Positions 35,834 to 45,350 of a stretch of DNA of 46,140 nt are shown in pieces (within the stretch, counting starts at the first letter, position 1; each line of letters starts with the position of its first letter). The translations under genes and the position numbers were made by a program. The stretch covers positions 1 through 46,140 of the forward strand of contig CALWNX010000071.1 in assembly GCA_944382925.1 (NCBI GenBank). The letters are read 5' to 3'. The notes beneath the pieces were generated by a model. It was given only the letters and a program-made list of their open reading frames with translations. It made no database searches and was not told where the DNA came from. Source of the stretch: an uncultured Clostridia bacterium (GTDB lineage: Bacteria; Bacillota; Clostridia; Peptostreptococcales; Anaerovoracaceae).

Positions 35834-36299
35834 AGATTGTAGACAAACCTCAGACAATTTCACAAATGAAGTTGTCTTTGGGTTTTCGATTGCGGCGGAC
35901 TTATTATATATCTGATGCGCAATGTGTAATGTGCAATGGGCAATGGGCATTACGCTTCCTTTCTCAACTTTTTTCAAATTCAGCACGTTTCAAGTTGAAT
36001 TTTGCAAAAAAATTCTCCGCTTTCATGCCAATAAGAGCATCAGCCAGTTGAAAAAAGGAGTATTTTGCCGAGGCGAGCTGCCTGATGGTGCTTTTTCTTT
36101 AACACGATTATGGTTTGATTATGCCTAAGAGGCACCTTTCAACTTGCGGACCGGCCAGATTGCAGAAAAGAGAAGAAAATTCCTGCAAAATTCATCTTAC
36201 GCCATGCGTTTTTTTCAACATAGCGGTGAAAGCTAAAAATCGCAGACAGCGGGCTGTCTGCGGCGAGATTTGTTTGCAGCGGAGTTTGTCTACAGTCTG
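35833..36299. mobile_element. 467-bp AT-rich segment bounded by 16-bp inverted repeats (possible MITE)
   Basis: CAGATTGTAGACAAAC (35833..35848) and GTTTGTCTACAGTCTG (36284..36299) are inverted repeats with 15 of 16 matches. The segment between them is clearly more AT-rich than its surroundings. Near the left end is a further palindrome AGACAATTTC/GAAGTTGTCT, near the right end GCAGACAGC/GCTGTCTGC. It also holds four 7-bp repeats AATG(T/G)G(T/C) near 35920. The open frames inside have no start signal or family resemblance. No target-site duplication is evident, so mobility is a guess. Confidence 0.35.
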
Positions 36300-36332
36300 A
36301 AGGGTTTTGCGGCTCGCGCCGCAAAACCCTTC
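36299..36332. terminator. Hairpin after sstT
   Basis: GAAGGGTTTTGCGGC, loop TCGC, GCCGCAAAACCCTTC: a perfect 15-bp stem 26 bp beyond the sstT stop. There is no T-run, so termination efficiency is uncertain, but its position ends the long liv operon. Confidence 0.5.
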
Positions 36333-36358
36333 TGCGTGCTGCAGGGATAATATTATAT

Positions 36359-37579
36359 TTACCGCGCCTGCTTTCTTCTGGCGCCAAAATCGGCTGCCGC
36401 CGTGAACAGCACATCCGTCGAGGAATTGATCGCAGTCTCGCAAGAATCCTGGATCACGCCGATAATAAAGCCTACGCCTACCACCTGCATGGCCAGGTCG
36501 TTGGAAATGCCAAACAGCGAGCAGGCCAGCGGGATGAGCAGCAGCGAACCGCCAGCCACGCCGGAAGCGCCGCAGGCGCAGATCGCCGAAGTAAGACACA
36601 GCACCAGCGCCATGCCCAGGTCAACGGAAATGCCGAGAGTGTTGGCAGCCGCCAGGGTGAGCACGGAGATGGTGATGGCTGCGCCGCCCATGTTGATCGT
36701 CGCTCCCAGCGGGATAGAAATCGAATATGTATCCTCGTCAAGCCCCAGCTCCTCGCAGAGCTTCATGTTGACAGGAATATTGGCCGCCGAGCTTCTGGTA
36801 AAAAATGCGGTGATGCCGCTGTCCTTGAGGCATTTGAGCACCAGCGGATAAGGGTTGCGGCGGATCTTGATGTAGACCAGCAGCGGGTTGATCACCAGCG
36901 CGTCAACCAGCATAGTGCCGACCAGAAGCAGAATCAGCTTGCCATAGCCCAGCAGCGTCGAAAGACCGCTGGTCGCAATAGAGTTGAAGACCAGGCCCAT
37001 AACGCCCAGCGGCGCCAGCCTGATTACCCACCTGACCGCTTTGGACACAGCCTCAGAAATATCGGCAAGCACGTCCTTCGTGCTCTCTGAAGCGTGACGC
37101 AGAGCGATGCCAAGCACGATTGCCCAGGCCAGAATGCCGATATAGTTGGCGTTTAACAGAGCGTCGATCGGATTGGCGACGATGCTGAAGATCAGCGTAT
37201 GCAGTACGTCGCCGATGCCGCCCGGAGGCGCGGTTTCCGCCGCCCCTGCTTCCGGCAGCACCATATCCAGCTTGAAGATGAAGCTGGCAATCACCGCCAG
37301 CGTTCCCGCCAGAAAGGTCCCCAAAAGATAGAGAACGATGATCGACTTCATGTTTGTTTTCTGCCCTGCCTTATGGCGCGAAATCGCTGCCATGACCAGG
37401 AAAAACACCAACACCGGCGCTACGGCCTTCAGGGCCGATACGAACAGATCCCCCAGGATCGTTATTCCCGAAAGCTGGGTCGGAAACGCCAGCGCCAGAA
37501 TGATACCGATGATCAGGCCAATAATGATCTGCTTGACGAGGCTCACCTTGTTCCAGGCGGCCAGGATTTTTTTCAACAT
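36359..37579 (-). CDS. sstT: Serine/threonine:Na+ symporter SstT
   Basis: A 406-residue transporter of the dicarboxylate/amino acid:cation symporter fold. It imports serine and threonine with sodium. Hydrophobic helices run throughout; conserved parts include the re-entrant hairpin [14 protein letters not shown], the sodium-site segment [16 protein letters not shown], and [20 protein letters not shown] at the C-terminus. ATG 37579 (MLKKI) has AAGGAAGG upstream and shares one base with the stop of the preceding reductase gene (TAATG); the 41 upstream codons in this frame belong to that reductase's sequence. Confidence 0.93.
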   Translation of the reverse strand: MLKKILAAWNKVSLVKQIIIGLIIGIILALAFPTQLSGITILGDLFVSALKAVAPVLVFFLVMAAISRHKAGQKTNMKSIIVLYLLGTFLAGTLAVIASFIFKLDMVLPEAGAAETAPPGGIGDVLHTLIFSIVANPIDALLNANYIGILAWAIVLGIALRHASESTKDVLADISEAVSKAVRWVIRLAPLGVMGLVFNSIATSGLSTLLGYGKLILLLVGTMLVDALVINPLLVYIKIRRNPYPLVLKCLKDSGITAFFTRSSAANIPVNMKLCEELGLDEDTYSISIPLGATINMGGAAITISVLTLAAANTLGISVDLGMALVLCLTSAICACGASGVAGGSLLLIPLACSLFGISNDLAMQVVGVGFIIGVIQDSCETAINSSTDVLFTAAADFGARRKQAR

Positions 37580-38610
37580 TATCCACTTACCTTCCTTTCT
37601 CCTGCGATTATCTTCTGATAATCCGCATAGTTCTTCCGCAAAAGCTGCGGAATTTTCAGCTCGTACGGACACTTGCTCATGCACGTGCCGCACTCCACAC
37701 ACTTCTCGATCTTCTGCATCTCTGCCTGCCAGTGCTCGCCCAGAAAATCAGCCGCAGGCGAACGACGCACCATCAGCGACATCCGCGCGCACTGATTAAT
37801 GACGATGCCCTGCGGGCAAGGCATGCAGTAGCCGCAGCCGCGGCAGAAATCGCCGTCAAGCTCTCTGCGGTCCGCTTCGATCAGAGCGGAAAGCTCTTTG
37901 TCCAGCGCCGGCGCTTCCTTCATGCAGGAAAGCCACTGCGCCAGCTCCTCCTCGCGCTGGATGCCCCAGATCGGCAGTACGTTGTCAAACTGCGCGATAA
38001 AAGCATAAGCGGCGCGATAGTTGTTGATCAGCCCGCCGGCCAGAGCCTTCATGGCGATAAAGCCGACGCCTTTTTCTGCGCAGGCCGCCACCAGCCGGCG
38101 CTCTCTGTCCCCGGACAGGTAGCTGAAAGGAAACTGCAGCGTCGCATAGAGGCCGGAAGCCACGCATTCCTCCGCCACACCGATCTTGTGGCAGGTGATG
38201 CCGATATTCCTGATCATGCCCTGACGCTTAAAGTCCTCCATCAGCTCATACATGCCGCTGCCATCCCCCGGCGCGATGCACCTGTCTGCCAGATGAAACT
38301 GGTAGAGATCAACGTGATCGGTACGGAGGTTTTTCAGCGAGGTTTCAAGCTGCTCCTTCATTTCTTCAGTGTTCTTGGCCATGGTCTTGGTGGCGATGAA
38401 GATCTTTTCCCGCACGTCGGAAAGCGCCAGGCCGATCTTTTCCTCGCTGTCGGAATAAGCGCGCGCCGTATCAAAAAAGGTCATTCCGCCCTCATAGGCC
38501 GTGCGCAGTATCCGCACCGCCGTTTCCCTGTCGCGCCTCTGGACCGGCAGGGCGCCGAAAGCGTTCTGTGGCGTAATGATGCCCGTTTTGCCTAAAGCTA
38601 TCATTCTCAT
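37579..38610 (-). CDS. Aldo/keto reductase with C-terminal ferredoxin-type Fe-S clusters
   Basis: A 343-residue oxidoreductase. Residues 1-260 are an AKR barrel: the catalytic tetrad can be read as Asp and Tyr in [16 protein letters not shown], Lys in FIATKT and His in YQFHLAD. From residue 265 there are two cysteine clusters, [13 protein letters not shown] plus CARM, and [15 protein letters not shown], so one or two [4Fe-4S] centres are likely. AKRs of this branch occur in anaerobes and may couple to ferredoxin instead of NADPH. ATG 38610 (MRMIAL) is placed 7 nt after GGGGAGG. Its substrate is unknown; in this operon a 2-oxo acid or aldehyde from amino acid fermentation is possible. Confidence 0.88.
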   Translation of the reverse strand: MRMIALGKTGIITPQNAFGALPVQRRDRETAVRILRTAYEGGMTFFDTARAYSDSEEKIGLALSDVREKIFIATKTMAKNTEEMKEQLETSLKNLRTDHVDLYQFHLADRCIAPGDGSGMYELMEDFKRQGMIRNIGITCHKIGVAEECVASGLYATLQFPFSYLSGDRERRLVAACAEKGVGFIAMKALAGGLINNYRAAYAFIAQFDNVLPIWGIQREEELAQWLSCMKEAPALDKELSALIEADRRELDGDFCRGCGYCMPCPQGIVINQCARMSLMVRRSPAADFLGEHWQAEMQKIEKCVECGTCMSKCPYELKIPQLLRKNYADYQKIIAGERKVSG

Positions 38611-38624
38611 GCTCATTCCTCCCC

Positions 38625-39710
38625 TTACCATAGACCTAAAAGATGCTGCACTAAAAGGCTGATCCCGGTGATGCCCACCCAGCAGCAGGCGCCCATCAAA
38701 AGCGGCTTGCCGCCGGTTTTAACCAGCTTGACAATATCGGTGTTGAGACCGATAGCCGCCATCGCCATGACGATGAAAAACTTGCTCAGCTCCTTGAGCG
38801 GCGCAAAGACGGCAGTCTCAACTCCCGCAGCAGCCACTGCAGTCGTGATCAGCGAAGCCGCTATAAAATACAGTATAAAGAAAGGAAAGATTTTTTTCAA
38901 GCTTAACTTCTGTGCAAGCTGCGCATCCTGCGAGCCGGCCGCAGCGCAAGCCGCGCATCCAGCCCCGCCGGCTACGTTCTGTCCCCGGCGCGCCACTATC
39001 AGCGCCAGTATCAGCGTGATCGGGATGATAGCCAGCGTCCTGGTCAGCTTGACGGTCACCGCCTTGTCCAGCGTCTCGCTGCCCAAGGCCCACATGCTGT
39101 CCCAGGTCGAAGCAGCCGCCGTCACCGAAGAGGTGTCGTTGACCGCCGTCCCGGCAAAGATGCCAAAGGCTTCGCCCGAGCCGGTGTCAAAGCCGATCGC
39201 CGCGCCGAAAGCCGGAAAGATTACCGCCGCCAGCACGTTGAAGAAAAAGATCACCGAGATAGCCTGCGCCACCTCTTCGTCATCGGCACCGATCACCGGC
39301 GCCGTGGCCGCAATGGCGCTGCCGCCACAGATCGAAGAGCCCACACCCACCAGCGTCGAGGTGTTGGCCGGAATCTTCAGCCACTTATGCAGGGCAAAGG
39401 CGATCAAAAGCGCAGCGCCGATCGTGCAGACGATGATCGGCAGCGACTGCCGCCCGGTATCGAGCACCACGGTCAGATCGAGCCCGAAGCCCAAAAGGAC
39501 CACGGCCCACTGCAGAATCTTCTTGGCGGTGAACTGAATGCCGGCTGCAAAGACGCCCTTTTCCTTAAAAAAGAGCGTGATCAGCATACCCAGCAGTATC
39601 GCGATCACCGGACCGCCGATAACAGGCCAAAGCCGGCCTAAAAGCCAGGCCGGCAGAGCGATCATAAAGCACAATAAAATTCCCTGATAATTCTTTCTGA
39701 TAAAAGTCAT
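38625..39710 (-). CDS. YeiH/YadS-type putative sulfate exporter family membrane protein
   Basis: A 361-residue protein with about ten hydrophobic helices of the PF03601 type. Recognisable blocks: [51 protein letters not shown], and [17 protein letters not shown]. The family is annotated as putative sulfate exporter on weak grounds. A hydrophilic loop near residue 250 contains GCAACAAAG, two extra cysteines of unknown use. The start MTFIRK overlaps the stop of the preceding kinase-like gene (ATGA), 14 bp before the reductase. Confidence 0.88.
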   Translation of the reverse strand: MTFIRKNYQGILLCFMIALPAWLLGRLWPVIGGPVIAILLGMLITLFFKEKGVFAAGIQFTAKKILQWAVVLLGFGLDLTVVLDTGRQSLPIIVCTIGAALLIAFALHKWLKIPANTSTLVGVGSSICGGSAIAATAPVIGADDEEVAQAISVIFFFNVLAAVIFPAFGAAIGFDTGSGEAFGIFAGTAVNDTSSVTAAASTWDSMWALGSETLDKAVTVKLTRTLAIIPITLILALIVARRGQNVAGGAGCAACAAAGSQDAQLAQKLSLKKIFPFFILYFIAASLITTAVAAAGVETAVFAPLKELSKFFIVMAMAAIGLNTDIVKLVKTGGKPLLMGACCWVGITGISLLVQHLLGLW

Positions 39711-40318
39711 TCTTCCACTATCCTGATATAATCCTTGATGATGCGCACGCACTGCTCGATGCTCACCACGCTGGTGTTGAGACACAGATCGTAGTTGCGC
39801 GCGTCGTTCCATTCGCGTCCCGTAAAATACTTGTTGTACTGCGCACGCTCCTTGTCAATCTTTTCGATCATGCGCCGCGCCTGGTCAGCCTCGACTCCGT
39901 CGTGCTCCTTGACCCTCTCGATGCACTGCTGCATGTCGGCATAGACGAAAACCTTGACCACGTCGCGCTGATCTCTGAGCACGTAGTGCGCGCAGCGGCC
40001 CACGATGATGCAGGGCGCTTCCTTGTCGTGCAGCTCGCGGATGATCTTGGCCTGCAGATTGAACAGGTTCTCGCGCGAGAGAAAATCGCTGCTGTCGGGC
40101 GAGGCGATTTCCTGCGAATTGTAGCGGTGAAACAGCCGCCCCTTGTGGGTCTCGTCCGCCAGATTGAACAGCGCCTCGTTTATGCCGCTGTCCTCAGAAG
40201 CCTTGCGTATCAGCTCGCGGTCGTAATATTTGATGCCCAGCTCGGCTGCCAGCGCCTTGGCGACAGTCTTGCCGCCGCTGCCGTAGCCTCTTGATATGGT
40301 GATAACGTAATTTTTCAT
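39707..40318 (-). CDS. Cytidylate-kinase-like family protein
   Basis: A 203-residue P-loop protein. The N-terminus reads [17 protein letters not shown], a nucleotide-binding loop of the G-x-G-S-G-G-K form, followed by YYDRELI and [12 protein letters not shown], which define the cytidylate-kinase-like family (PF13189). These proteins resemble Cmk but their nucleotide substrate is mostly untested. It is embedded between livF (2 bp away) and the yeiH-like gene (4-bp overlap), so it is co-expressed with transport genes; members of this family often sit beside transporters. GGGAGAG precedes the ATG. Confidence 0.87.
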   Translation of the reverse strand: MKNYVITISRGYGSGGKTVAKALAAELGIKYYDRELIRKASEDSGINEALFNLADETHKGRLFHRYNSQEIASPDSSDFLSRENLFNLQAKIIRELHDKEAPCIIVGRCAHYVLRDQRDVVKVFVYADMQQCIERVKEHDGVEADQARRMIEKIDKERAQYNKYFTGREWNDARNYDLCLNTSVVSIEQCVRIIKDYIRIVEE

Positions 40319-40320
40319 TT

Positions 40321-41031
40321 TTACTCTCCCAGATAAGCCTTCTTGACAGAATCATCGTTCATCAGCTCTTTGGCGTTGCCGCGCAGAGTGATCCGGCCCG
40401 TCTCCAGCACGTAAGCCCGGTCTGCTATTTCCAGCGCCTTCTTGGCGTTCTGCTCCACCAGCAGCACCGTCGTGCCGCCGGCCTTGATGTCCCTGATGAT
40501 GCGAAAGACCTCTTCTACCAGCAGCGGCGACAGCCCCATCGAGGGCTCGTCCATGAGGATGATCTTGGGATCGGACATCAGCGCCCGCCCCATGGCCAGC
40601 ATCTGCTGCTCGCCGCCGGACAGAGTGCCGGCGATCTGGCGCTTTCTTTCTTCCAGACGCGGAAATCTCTCGTACACCCTGGCCAGCGATTCCTCCACGC
40701 CCTTCTTGTCCTTGCGCGTAAAGGCGCCCAGCGTGAGGTTCTTGTACACCGAAAGCTGCTGAAATATCCGCCTTCCCTCTGGCACGTGAGCCATGCCCAT
40801 CTGTACTATCTTGTGCGGCGGCAGCTTGATGATGTCCTTGCCCATGAACATCACGCTGCCGGCCCTGGCCTTGTGCAGGCCGGTTATCGTATGCAGGGTG
40901 GTCGTCTTGCCCGCGCCGTTGGCGCCGATCAGCGCGATGACCTCGCCCTCGTTTACGTCGAAGGAGATCTTCTTGATAGCGTTGATCGCGCCGTAATTGA
41001 CCTCCAGGTCTCTTATTTCGAGCATCGCCAT
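40321..41031 (-). CDS. livF: Branched-chain amino acid ABC transporter ATPase LivF
   Basis: A 236-residue ATPase, one of the two that drive LivHM. Walker A GANGAGKTTTLHTI, signature LSGGEQQMLAMGRAL, Walker B IILMDEPSMGLSP, switch LVEQNA. The C-terminus ends in KKAYLGE, usual for LivF. AAGGAG lies 9 nt before the ATG; 18 bp after livG. Confidence 0.95.
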   Translation of the reverse strand: MAMLEIRDLEVNYGAINAIKKISFDVNEGEVIALIGANGAGKTTTLHTITGLHKARAGSVMFMGKDIIKLPPHKIVQMGMAHVPEGRRIFQQLSVYKNLTLGAFTRKDKKGVEESLARVYERFPRLEERKRQIAGTLSGGEQQMLAMGRALMSDPKIILMDEPSMGLSPLLVEEVFRIIRDIKAGGTTVLLVEQNAKKALEIADRAYVLETGRITLRGNAKELMNDDSVKKAYLGE

Positions 41032-41049
41032 TTTGCGTATCTCCTTTCC

Positions 41050-41811
41050 TTATTCGCCCAGATAGGCCTTGATGACCTCCGGATCCTTCAGCACCTTGGC
41101 GGTCGGCCCCTGCGCCAGCACGGTACCGAAGTTGAGCACGGTCAGCTCCTCGCAGATTCCCGCAACCAGCCGCATGTCGTGCTCGATCAGGAGGATCGTC
41201 ATGTCGAAGTGGTCGCGCACGAATCTGATCGTCTCCATCAGCTCCTGCGTCTCGTTCGGGTTCATACCCGCCGCCGGTTCATCCAGAAGCAGCAGCTTGG
41301 GCGCGGTGGCCAGCGCTCTGGCGATTTCCAGCTTGCGCTGCTTGCCGTAAGGCAGGTTCGAGGAAAGATAGTCCTTTTCCGCCGCCAGGCCGAAGACCTC
41401 CAGAAGCTCCAGCGCTTTTTCGTTCATGGCCTTTTCCGTGCGGAAATAGGCCGGCAGCCGGAAGACGCCCGTCGCAGCCGCATATCTGTAATCATTATGC
41501 AGTCCCACCTTGACGTTGTCAAGCACGCTCAGCTGCGAAAAGAGCCTGATGTTCTGGAAAGTACGGGCGATGCCCTTCTTGTTGATCTCGATGGTGCTGC
41601 AGCCCGTCAGCTTTTCTCCGTCGAGGAAGAAATTGCCGCTGGTCGGCTTATATACGCCCGTCAGGAGGTTGAAGACCGTGGTCTTGCCCGCTCCGTTAGG
41701 GCCGATCATGCCGTAAAGCTGCCCCTTTTCGATGGTGAGGCTGAGCCCGTCGACAGCCTTTAGACCGCCGAAGGAAATTCCCAGGTTCTTGGTTTCAAGC
41801 ATCGCTGTCAT
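41050..41811 (-). CDS. livG: Branched-chain amino acid ABC transporter ATPase LivG
   Basis: A 253-residue ATPase with Walker A GPNGAGKTTVFNLL, the family's unusual signature LPYGKQRKLEIARAL, Walker B LLLLDEPAAGMNP and switch LIEHDM. It also has the LivG-type insertion between Walker A and signature (VFRLPAYFRTEKAMNEKA). AGGAGG lies 8 nt before the ATG; only one base separates it from livM. Confidence 0.95.
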   Translation of the reverse strand: MTAMLETKNLGISFGGLKAVDGLSLTIEKGQLYGMIGPNGAGKTTVFNLLTGVYKPTSGNFFLDGEKLTGCSTIEINKKGIARTFQNIRLFSQLSVLDNVKVGLHNDYRYAAATGVFRLPAYFRTEKAMNEKALELLEVFGLAAEKDYLSSNLPYGKQRKLEIARALATAPKLLLLDEPAAGMNPNETQELMETIRFVRDHFDMTILLIEHDMRLVAGICEELTVLNFGTVLAQGPTAKVLKDPEVIKAYLGE

Positions 41812-41812
41812 C

Positions 41813-42904
41813 TCAGCTCACCTCCTTCTGCTTTCTGCTACGGCCGGAAAGCTGGGCGCTCAGACCGCCGAAAAGCTTGTTCTTGTAATAGCTCAGCTGC
41901 TCGTTGTTGTTGACCAGCATCATCACGATGAGGATGATCGCGTAGATCAGCATCCTGTAGCTGTCCAGGCCTCTGAGAAGCTCCGGCAGCGCCGTGAGGA
42001 TCACCGCCGCGATCACCGAGCCGCGCATGCTGCCGATGCCGCCCAGCACTACGAACACCAGGATCAGGATCGAATAGTTGTAGTCGAACTTGATCGCCGA
42101 CAGCGAAGCCAGGTTATGCGAATAGAGCGCGCCTGCCACGCCGGCAAAGAAAGCCGAGAGCGCAAAGGCGATCAGCTTGTACTTGGTGATGTTGATGCCG
42201 GTCGCTTCCGCGGCGATGCGGTTGTCCCTGATCGCCATGATCGCCCGGCCCGTCCGCGAGTTGACGAGATTCTGCACCACGATCAGGGTGATGAAGATCA
42301 GCACGAAGCCGATGATATAAGTCGAATCCTTCGGCGTGCCGGTGATGCCCATGGCTCCGTTGATGTAGACTTCGCTGCTTGCCGCGTCTATTTCCATCGC
42401 GTTGTAGGCATCCACGCCCAGCGCCACATGCAGGCCGCCTGCGTCCGTCACCACGTAGAGATTGTTGACGATATTCTTGATGATTTCGCCGAAAGCCAGC
42501 GTCACGATCGCCAGATAGTCTCCCCTCAGTCTCAGCACCGGAATGCCGACGAGAATGCCGACGATCCCGGCCGCCACGCCGCCGAGCAGAAGCGCGAGCG
42601 GAAAGCGCAGCAGGGCCGCATCCATCGAAGCTGCCGTCATCACCGAAAAGAGGCTGCCGACAAAAGCGCCCACGCACATAAAGCCCGCATGTCCCAGGCT
42701 CAGCTCGCCAAGGATGCCGACCGTCAGATTGAGGGAGACCGCCAGGATCACGTTGACGCAGATCGGTACCAGGATGCCCTGAAAGAGATTTGAGGCCATG
42801 CCCGTCTCCGTATAGACGATGCAGAAAACGAACATCAGCGCCACTATGATATAGGTCACGGTGTTGTTCCGTGTAGCCTTGTTAAGCTCCTTGAATTTTT
42901 TCAT
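41813..42904 (-). CDS. livM: Branched-chain amino acid ABC transporter permease LivM
   Basis: A 363-residue membrane protein with eight to ten helices. Family blocks are visible: LSLNLTVGILGELSLGHAGFMCVGAF, LRGDYLAIVTLAFGEI, and RTGRAIMAIRDNRIAAEATGIN, the coupling helix contacting the ATPase. ATG 42904 has TAGGTGG 5 nt upstream; a GTG three codons earlier directly after the livH stop is the alternative start. It pairs with LivH to form the channel. Confidence 0.94.
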   Translation of the reverse strand: MKKFKELNKATRNNTVTYIIVALMFVFCIVYTETGMASNLFQGILVPICVNVILAVSLNLTVGILGELSLGHAGFMCVGAFVGSLFSVMTAASMDAALLRFPLALLLGGVAAGIVGILVGIPVLRLRGDYLAIVTLAFGEIIKNIVNNLYVVTDAGGLHVALGVDAYNAMEIDAASSEVYINGAMGITGTPKDSTYIIGFVLIFITLIVVQNLVNSRTGRAIMAIRDNRIAAEATGINITKYKLIAFALSAFFAGVAGALYSHNLASLSAIKFDYNYSILILVFVVLGGIGSMRGSVIAAVILTALPELLRGLDSYRMLIYAIILIVMMLVNNNEQLSYYKNKLFGGLSAQLSGRSRKQKEVS

Positions 42905-42913
42905 CGCCGCCAC

Positions 42914-43792
42914 CTACACTTTCTCCGCCATCTTGCGGCCCAGGATGCCCGTCGGCTTGATGAGCAGGACGAGGATGAGCACGCCGAAGACGATCGCATC
43001 GGAAAGCTGCGAAGAGATATACGCCTTGCTGAGGTTCTCTATCACACCCAGCAGGATGCCGCCGATCATCGCTCCCGGTATCGAACCGATACCGCCGAAG
43101 ACTGCGGCCACGAAAGCCTTGATGCCCGGCATCGCGCCCGTATACGGGCTGATCTGCGGATAGGCTGAGCAGAGCAGCAGGCTGGCTACCGCCGCCAGTG
43201 CCGAGCCGATGGCAAAGGTCAGCGAAATCGTGCTGTTGACGCTGACGCCCATCAGCTGCGCCGCTCCTCTGTCCTCAGCCACAGCCTGCATGGCTGCGCC
43301 CGGCTTGGTATAGCGCATGAAGAGCATCAGGGCGATCATGATCACGATCGTCACGCATATGGTTACCAGCGTCACGCCGGTGACCGTCAGTCCTTCCGTG
43401 ATCTCCCAGTCCGGCACCTCAATCAGAACCGGAAAGCTCTGCGCCGCCGAGCCGAAGATCAGCAGAGCCGCATTCTGCAGCAGATAGCTCACGCCGATCG
43501 CCGTGATCAGCACCGCCAGCGGCGTCGCGTTTCTCAGCGGCTTATAGGCGACCTTCTCGATCACCACGCCCAGCACGGTGCAGACGATGATGCCGCAGAC
43601 GATCGCCACCAGCGGCGAAGTGCCCGCCGAGCTGACAGCTGTGAACATGACGAAGCCGCCGATCATGATAACGTCGCCATGCGCGAAATTCAGCATCTTG
43701 GCAATGCCGTACACCATCGTATAGCCCAGCGCTATCAGGGCATAGACGCTGCCGAGACTGATCCCGCTTATCAAATATGACAGAAAATTCAT
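42914..43792 (-). CDS. livH: Branched-chain amino acid ABC transporter permease LivH
   Basis: A 292-residue membrane protein with about eight helices. It begins with LISGISLGSVYALIALGYTMVYGIAKMLNFAHGD, the hallmark N-terminus of LivH, and carries the coupling segment TKPGAAMQAVAEDRGAAQLMGV. GAGGT precedes ATG 43792, which is preferred to the codon six residues earlier. Two hairpins separate it from livJ. Confidence 0.95.
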   Translation of the reverse strand: MNFLSYLISGISLGSVYALIALGYTMVYGIAKMLNFAHGDVIMIGGFVMFTAVSSAGTSPLVAIVCGIIVCTVLGVVIEKVAYKPLRNATPLAVLITAIGVSYLLQNAALLIFGSAAQSFPVLIEVPDWEITEGLTVTGVTLVTICVTIVIMIALMLFMRYTKPGAAMQAVAEDRGAAQLMGVSVNSTISLTFAIGSALAAVASLLLCSAYPQISPYTGAMPGIKAFVAAVFGGIGSIPGAMIGGILLGVIENLSKAYISSQLSDAIVFGVLILVLLIKPTGILGRKMAEKV

Positions 43793-43817
43793 AACTGATA
43801 CCTCGTTCAAATTCTAT

Positions 43818-43869
43818 GCGGCGACAAAGACGCCGCAAGAGGGCCGCTATGCTGAATGCCGGCCCTCTT
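43818..43869. other. Two hairpins between livJ and livH
   Basis: GCGGCG/CGCCGC (43818..43836) and AAGAGGGCCG/CGGCCCTCTT (43837..43869). Neither is followed by a T-run in the direction of transcription. Such structures between a binding-protein gene and its permease commonly stabilise the upstream mRNA, giving more binding protein. Confidence 0.6.
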
Positions 43870-43891
43870 TAGCTTTTAAAATCTATACTGC

Positions 43892-45070
43892 CTATACTGC
43901 GGAATAAGCGCCGTCCTTGATAACCATGGCCTTAGGCTCCTTGGTCGGTTCGCCGGAAGCGTCCCAGGTCATGCTGCCGGTCACGCCGTCTACGGTGATC
44001 TCGGTCATCGCTACCTTCAGAGCTTCGCACAGATCGCTGACGCTCATATCAGGAGTGGCGTCTGCATGCTCGATGGCCGCCTTGATGATATAAATAGCGT
44101 CATAGGCGTCAGCCGCAAACTGCGTCGGTACCAGTCCGTCGTAGGCGGCCTCGTAATTCTCGGTAAAGGTCTTTGACTTTTCTTCTTCCGAATCAGGGGC
44201 GAACGGTGTCAGCAGCATCACGCCTTCTGCCAGGTCAGCGCTGTCGCCCAGCTGCGGAATAACTCCGTCCAGACCGTCGCAGCCGAAGAAGGTAACGTCA
44301 AGACCGATCTGGTCAGCCTGCGTGAGAATCAGCGCGGCCGGTTCGTAATATACAGGCATGAAGAGGATGTCAGCACCGCTCTCCTTGATCTTCTGCAGCT
44401 GTACGGTAAAGTCCGTCTTGGCATCCTTGGTGAAAGCCTCGGCGGCTACCACTTCAACGTCCTTGGCTTCTGCCTCGGCGGCAAACTTCTCATAGATGCC
44501 GGCCGAATAAACGTCGGACGAGTCGTAAATCGCCGCTACCGTCTGACCGGCGAAGTTTTCAGCCATGTAGTCGGCTGCGCCGATGCCCTGGTTAGGATCG
44601 CTGAAGCATACTCTGAAAGCATTGTCCCCGGCGATCGATTCCACCGCCGAGCCGGATGGCGTCAGCTGGAACATGTTGTCTCTGCTGGTCTCCGCCACTA
44701 CAGCCGCACAAGGCTGGCTGGTAACGGTGCCCATCAGGATCTGGATGTCCTTGTCCTTGAGTGCGTTATAGGCGTTAACGGCCTTCTCAACGTCGCCTTC
44801 GTCATCCTGCCACTCGAATCTGATCGGTACGCCGTTGATGCCGCCGGCCTCGTTGATCTCCTTCACCGCCAGCTCCGCGCCGTTCTTTACGGACTGGCCG
44901 TATGTAGCGTTGGTGCCGGTCGTCGGCCCGATACCGCCGATGACGAATTCTTCTCCGTTGCCGGCGCTGCTGCTCTTATCGTCGCCGCCGCAGCCGGTCA
45001 GCGCCATGGCGGCCATCAGCACCACCATGGCTGAAACAGCAAATTTTTTCAGCAAGCTTCTCTTCTTCAT
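43892..45070 (-). CDS. livJ: Branched-chain amino acid ABC transporter substrate-binding lipoprotein
   Basis: A 392-residue secreted lipoprotein. The N-terminus is a signal peptide with positive KKRSLLKK, a hydrophobic core and lipobox LTGC, so Cys27 should be lipid-modified. The rest is a type-I periplasmic-binding fold: FVIGGIGPTTGTNATYGQSV, PIRFEWQDDEGD, and SQPCAAVVAETSRDN. A very strong GAGGAGG lies 6 nt before the ATG. It is preceded by a terminator-like hairpin and a small Ile/Val-rich ORF, suggesting attenuation. Ligands are probably Leu/Ile/Val, but related proteins bind other amino acids or amides. Confidence 0.93.
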   Translation of the reverse strand: MKKRSLLKKFAVSAMVVLMAAMALTGCGGDDKSSSAGNGEEFVIGGIGPTTGTNATYGQSVKNGAELAVKEINEAGGINGVPIRFEWQDDEGDVEKAVNAYNALKDKDIQILMGTVTSQPCAAVVAETSRDNMFQLTPSGSAVESIAGDNAFRVCFSDPNQGIGAADYMAENFAGQTVAAIYDSSDVYSAGIYEKFAAEAEAKDVEVVAAEAFTKDAKTDFTVQLQKIKESGADILFMPVYYEPAALILTQADQIGLDVTFFGCDGLDGVIPQLGDSADLAEGVMLLTPFAPDSEEEKSKTFTENYEAAYDGLVPTQFAADAYDAIYIIKAAIEHADATPDMSVSDLCEALKVAMTEITVDGVTGSMTWDASGEPTKEPKAMVIKDGAYSAV

Positions 45071-45085
45071 TTTTTCTCCTCCTCA

Positions 45086-45116
45086 TAACAAAAGCCTGCG
45101 ATCTGGTCGCAGGCTA
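45086..45116 (-). terminator. Terminator/attenuator hairpin in the livJ leader
   Basis: Read on the minus strand: GCCTGCGA, loop CCAGA, TCGCAGGC, then TTTTGTT. It lies between the small ORF and the livJ ribosome site. A second hairpin CCGGC/GCCGG (45133..45150) precedes it and could be an alternative structure. Confidence 0.65.
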
Positions 45117-45165
45117 TCTTTTAGGCACACTTCCGGCTCTTCTTGGCCGGTACTGAGGGAAAATG

Positions 45166-45288
45166 TCATGCGCTCTTCTTGTGCTCGCCTGCAACCAAAT
45201 AAGCATTATCGCTAATGACACCCGCCACCGTAATGACGGCTGTGATAATGCTAATGACCGCTAGGCTGATGATCGCATAAAAGCTCAT
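45166..45288 (-). CDS. Small Ile/Val-rich ORF upstream of livJ (leader peptide or small membrane protein)
   Basis: A 40-residue ORF starting MSFYAIISLAVISIITAV. Fourteen of 40 residues are Ile, Val or Leu, including Ile-Ile pairs at residues 6-7 and 14-15, and the protein ends hydrophilic (GEHKKSA). AAGGA lies 9 nt before the ATG, and a TTGACA promoter about 30 nt upstream. The order promoter - small ORF rich in the transported amino acids - hairpins - terminator - livJ is that of ribosome-mediated attenuation. The alternative is a genuine single-pass membrane protein, since the hydrophobic part is long enough to span the membrane. Confidence 0.55.
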   Translation of the reverse strand: MSFYAIISLAVISIITAVITVAGVISDNAYLVAGEHKKSA

Positions 45289-45320
45289 GACAGCAGTTCC
45301 TTTCTTAATGTGATAGTACG

Positions 45321-45350
45321 ATATTACCACACGCACGCAGAGGCTGTCAA
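45321..45350 (-). promoter_or_regulatory. Promoter of the liv operon
   Basis: A perfect TTGACA (45350..45345), 18 nt, TAATAT (45326..45321) on the minus strand. It would drive the small ORF and everything down to sstT. Confidence 0.7.

Noticed and set aside
35866-36300. Small ORFs in the AT-rich segment after tRNA-Ala
   Set aside because: No ribosome sites, no domain resemblance, and frames on both strands overlap in palindromic DNA.
45070-45320. T-box riboswitch before livJ
   Set aside because: No T-box core AGGGTGGNACCGCG or specifier-loop layout can be found; the leader ORF fits better.
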